Shown here one piece after another: positions 61,801-64,000 of a stretch of DNA of 64,000 nt. The DNA lies in assembly GCF_964340395.1 (NCBI RefSeq), contig NC_135556.1:20247642-20311641 (forward strand), read 5' to 3'. Both the position numbers and the translations under genes were made by a program. This DNA comes from Glandiceps talaboti (lineage: Eukaryota; Hemichordata; Enteropneusta; Spengelidae). Position 1 is the first letter of the stretch; the number at the start of each line of letters is the position of its first letter. The notes beneath the pieces are model-generated. The model did not search any database. It saw only the letters and a list, made by a program, of their open reading frames with translations, and was not told the DNA's origin.

Positions 61801-64000
61801 ATACTTTTTTGATGCTTTCTTTTAATAGTTTTAAGATGCGTTGTTTGCATATAGGTTACAGAATAGAAATGGTGGCCCAGTGTAAGGTTATGGGACTGTG
61901 ATATTTCTAGTTTACCTACCTTAGTGACAGAAATGTTTAAAGGAAGTATGTGTGGAGTTGAAGGTTTTCCAAGTGAAAGCTGGAAGAAAATTGGACATGA
62001 ATATACAATAAACGTGGTGTAAACATATGAATAGTTTGGCAGCTACAGATATAGCCTAAAGGATACATGTACATACATGTACAGATACTGTAATTCTGGA
62101 AATACATGTATTAACTAAAGGGTAATTTTCACTTATTTTGCTGGAAATTAAAAACATGAAAATAATTAGCGAGTTGCCTCTTTGTACGTAAACAGCCTAC
62201 CGGGCTTTGTAATTTGTAAAAATTACTGTTTGAGATTTACTTTTAAGAATATAAAATCGCAAAAGTTTCTAGTGACAAAAATATCCAGGTTTACACTGTA
62301 CCTTGTACTAAACTACATAGTGTTGACAGTAAAGAAATTATATTTTTTAAAGTGTGAATGCAACAGTTATTAAGATATGCATGCAATAAATTGACTGAAA
62401 TGACTATCTGAAGTTGCAAGTATAAAAATGGGTAGTAAATTTTATTACCTGGAAGTTAAAAGCCACACTACATCTACATACACATGTATGGGTAAAGTCA
62501 ATCTGACTTACATATATCTATTTATGTAAATGTAGTGACATGTTTTGTATGCAGTGCAAGTATACCACTATAGATAGCTCAACCATCCAGGCATAAGAAA
62601 ATGTACTTACATCATGTTAAGTTACATATATTGTAATATAATTGCCATTGGATACATTTGTCCATTGATTAGTAATTTCAGGTAGATTTAATACCTTTCT
62701 CACAAATAACTTTTATGACTACATAACAGTTTTGGCAGCCATGTCCATTGGCAGTTATGTTCAATATACACATGTAATAACACCATCAATCACTTTGTTC
62801 ACCACACATTTGCTAAATAAAAGCTATATCACCTCTTCAATATAGTACTTGTAATAGGTTTGCCCATAATGTTAGGCCTTTGAAATTTCAATGTTGTAAA
62901 CAGGGGAAGGCATTGATTTGGTGGTATTGAATGCTGAATGACTTTCTGGCATTCAATTCCCGCGTCTGGGTTATACTTGTTTTACAAGTAGGGTGCAAGT
63001 AGAATTTTAAGAAAAAATGTACATTTGATAGAATGATCAAGTTTTCTGTAGTGAATACATTTGTTAACAGCTGAAAATTAGTGCTATGTACAAAATGTAC
63101 CATAGCTGGAGTTACACAAACATGATTTAACATATTATATCTTTATCATGCCAAGCACAGAGTATGTTCATGGATAGAATCCAAGAATGTTTTGGTTTGT
63201 TCAATGAAATACACCCTGTCACTATAGTGATTGCCTCAGCATATTGTGATGTATTTCATGGGTGCATTACATGCATACTTGCATTCAGCAGAGATGTTTT
63301 GTATAAAAGCCATTGCCCCCTAAGTCTGCAATTAAAAGAAGCTCCTTTTGATAGGTCATACTCTTTGTGTACATGTACCCATGTAAACAGGGAGTGTACA
63401 GGAGAAGGTGCCTCGTGACTTTCACATTATGCATAACAATAATAAGCCAGACAGCGCGTTGTCCTTGTACATGTAGCCTGAATGAAACAACAGCAGATTG
63501 AGAGCAATGCCGTACATATATACATCCTGGCTTTCTGAGATATGCTATCATAATCTCAGCCTTGAAGCACTGCACTTTGTAACCTAGTTATAATATATAG
63601 GACATGGGGAAATTTCCATTATCAATGAAATGTGAAATATCTACATTGGGAGATGCCGTGGATGATGGTAAAATACATGCCACAGCCTTGAAAATTATTT
63701 GCCATAGAGTATTATATAATCAGTCTGCCCATCCTCATTATTGAGAGAGACTTACAATGCTTTTATGTCCTAAATCAAATCACCTGAAGCAATGGAGAGG
63801 TTTAGGTCATGGAAGTTACTGATTAACTTTTTGAGATAACTGTTTTGGTTTTACTTTGCTGAGACATACACTGTAATATATATTGGTACAAAATCTACAG
63901 TCTCCTGGCAAGTATAGGTCCTGGGCATATATGTATTGATCATACTCTAAGATATTTTTGCCACCAGAAAATTTATGTGATTTTACAGTCTTCAGCTAGT
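58812..64000. other. Probable first intron of the RING-ligase gene
   Basis: About 5.2 kb without an exon I can recognise on either strand. It includes a GGT-rich stretch (59,330-59,370) and the inverted-repeat element at 60999-61340; otherwise AT-rich unique-looking sequence. An unrelated small gene cannot be excluded. Confidence 0.45.
60999..61340. mobile_element. Inverted-repeat element (MITE-like)
   Basis: Arms 60999-61066 and 61259-61340 are imperfect reverse complements over about 70 bp, sharing TACAGCAAGTTGC, TTACTGTTC, CTGTTTGAT, ATACAACCA and AACTGCACAT or complements. Interior of about 190 bp, non-coding. A related arm lies at 40507-40583. Confidence 0.65.

Noticed and set aside
58812-64000. 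Further exons of the RING ligase in the window
   Set aside because: I looked for a transmembrane segment and a C-X2-C...H-X2-C RING pattern and found neither; the short frames show no PA or RING features.

Overview
The window is animal nuclear DNA: AT-rich, with multi-exon genes that have GT-AG introns, dense microsatellites, LINE and SINE copies and many small inverted-repeat elements. The proteins are bilaterian. The style (compact genes, a lineage-specific C2H2 zinc-finger cluster, duplicated START and PTPMT1 genes) suggests an invertebrate, perhaps a non-vertebrate deuterostome, but I cannot name the species. I see no bacterial, CRISPR or LTR/viral element.

Layout. 1-2051: intergenic, with one inverted-repeat element. 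2052-20737 (-): a complete PFAS (FGAM synthase) gene with 23 coding exons that sum to exactly 1,357 codons including the stop. 22573-24783 (+): PTPMT1-like phosphatase, copy 1, followed by a truncated LINE. 26150-39262 (-): three tandem C2H2 zinc-finger genes (called A, B and C here) that share an N-terminal module and arose by a roughly 4 kb tandem duplication. 39651-42392 (+): PTPMT1-like copy 2, which begins about 0.4 kb from the 5' exon of gene C. 43459-47715 (-) and 48250-51078 (+): two STARD5-like START-domain genes, head to head 534 bp apart. The minus copy lacks one recognisable exon and carries a broken sepiapterin reductase copy in the gap. 52241-56534 (-): a cholinesterase/carboxylesterase-family gene with seven exons, disrupted by two adjacent stops and one frameshift. 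56998-57722: a large compound microsatellite and a tRNA-derived SINE. 58385 onward (+): the first exon of a goliath-type (RNF130/RNF150-like) membrane RING ligase whose other exons lie beyond the window.

The genes do not form one pathway. PFAS is purine synthesis, PTPMT1 is cardiolipin synthesis, START proteins carry lipids, and the zinc-finger proteins are probable DNA-binding regulators. The main interest is how the region evolves: exon ends with their splice donors copied as minisatellites (twice), a gene-conversion-like tract confined to the catalytic exon of PTPMT1, a SINE sharing its 3' tail with a LINE in the same window, and two element insertions that can be compared with a paralogous unoccupied site in this same window.
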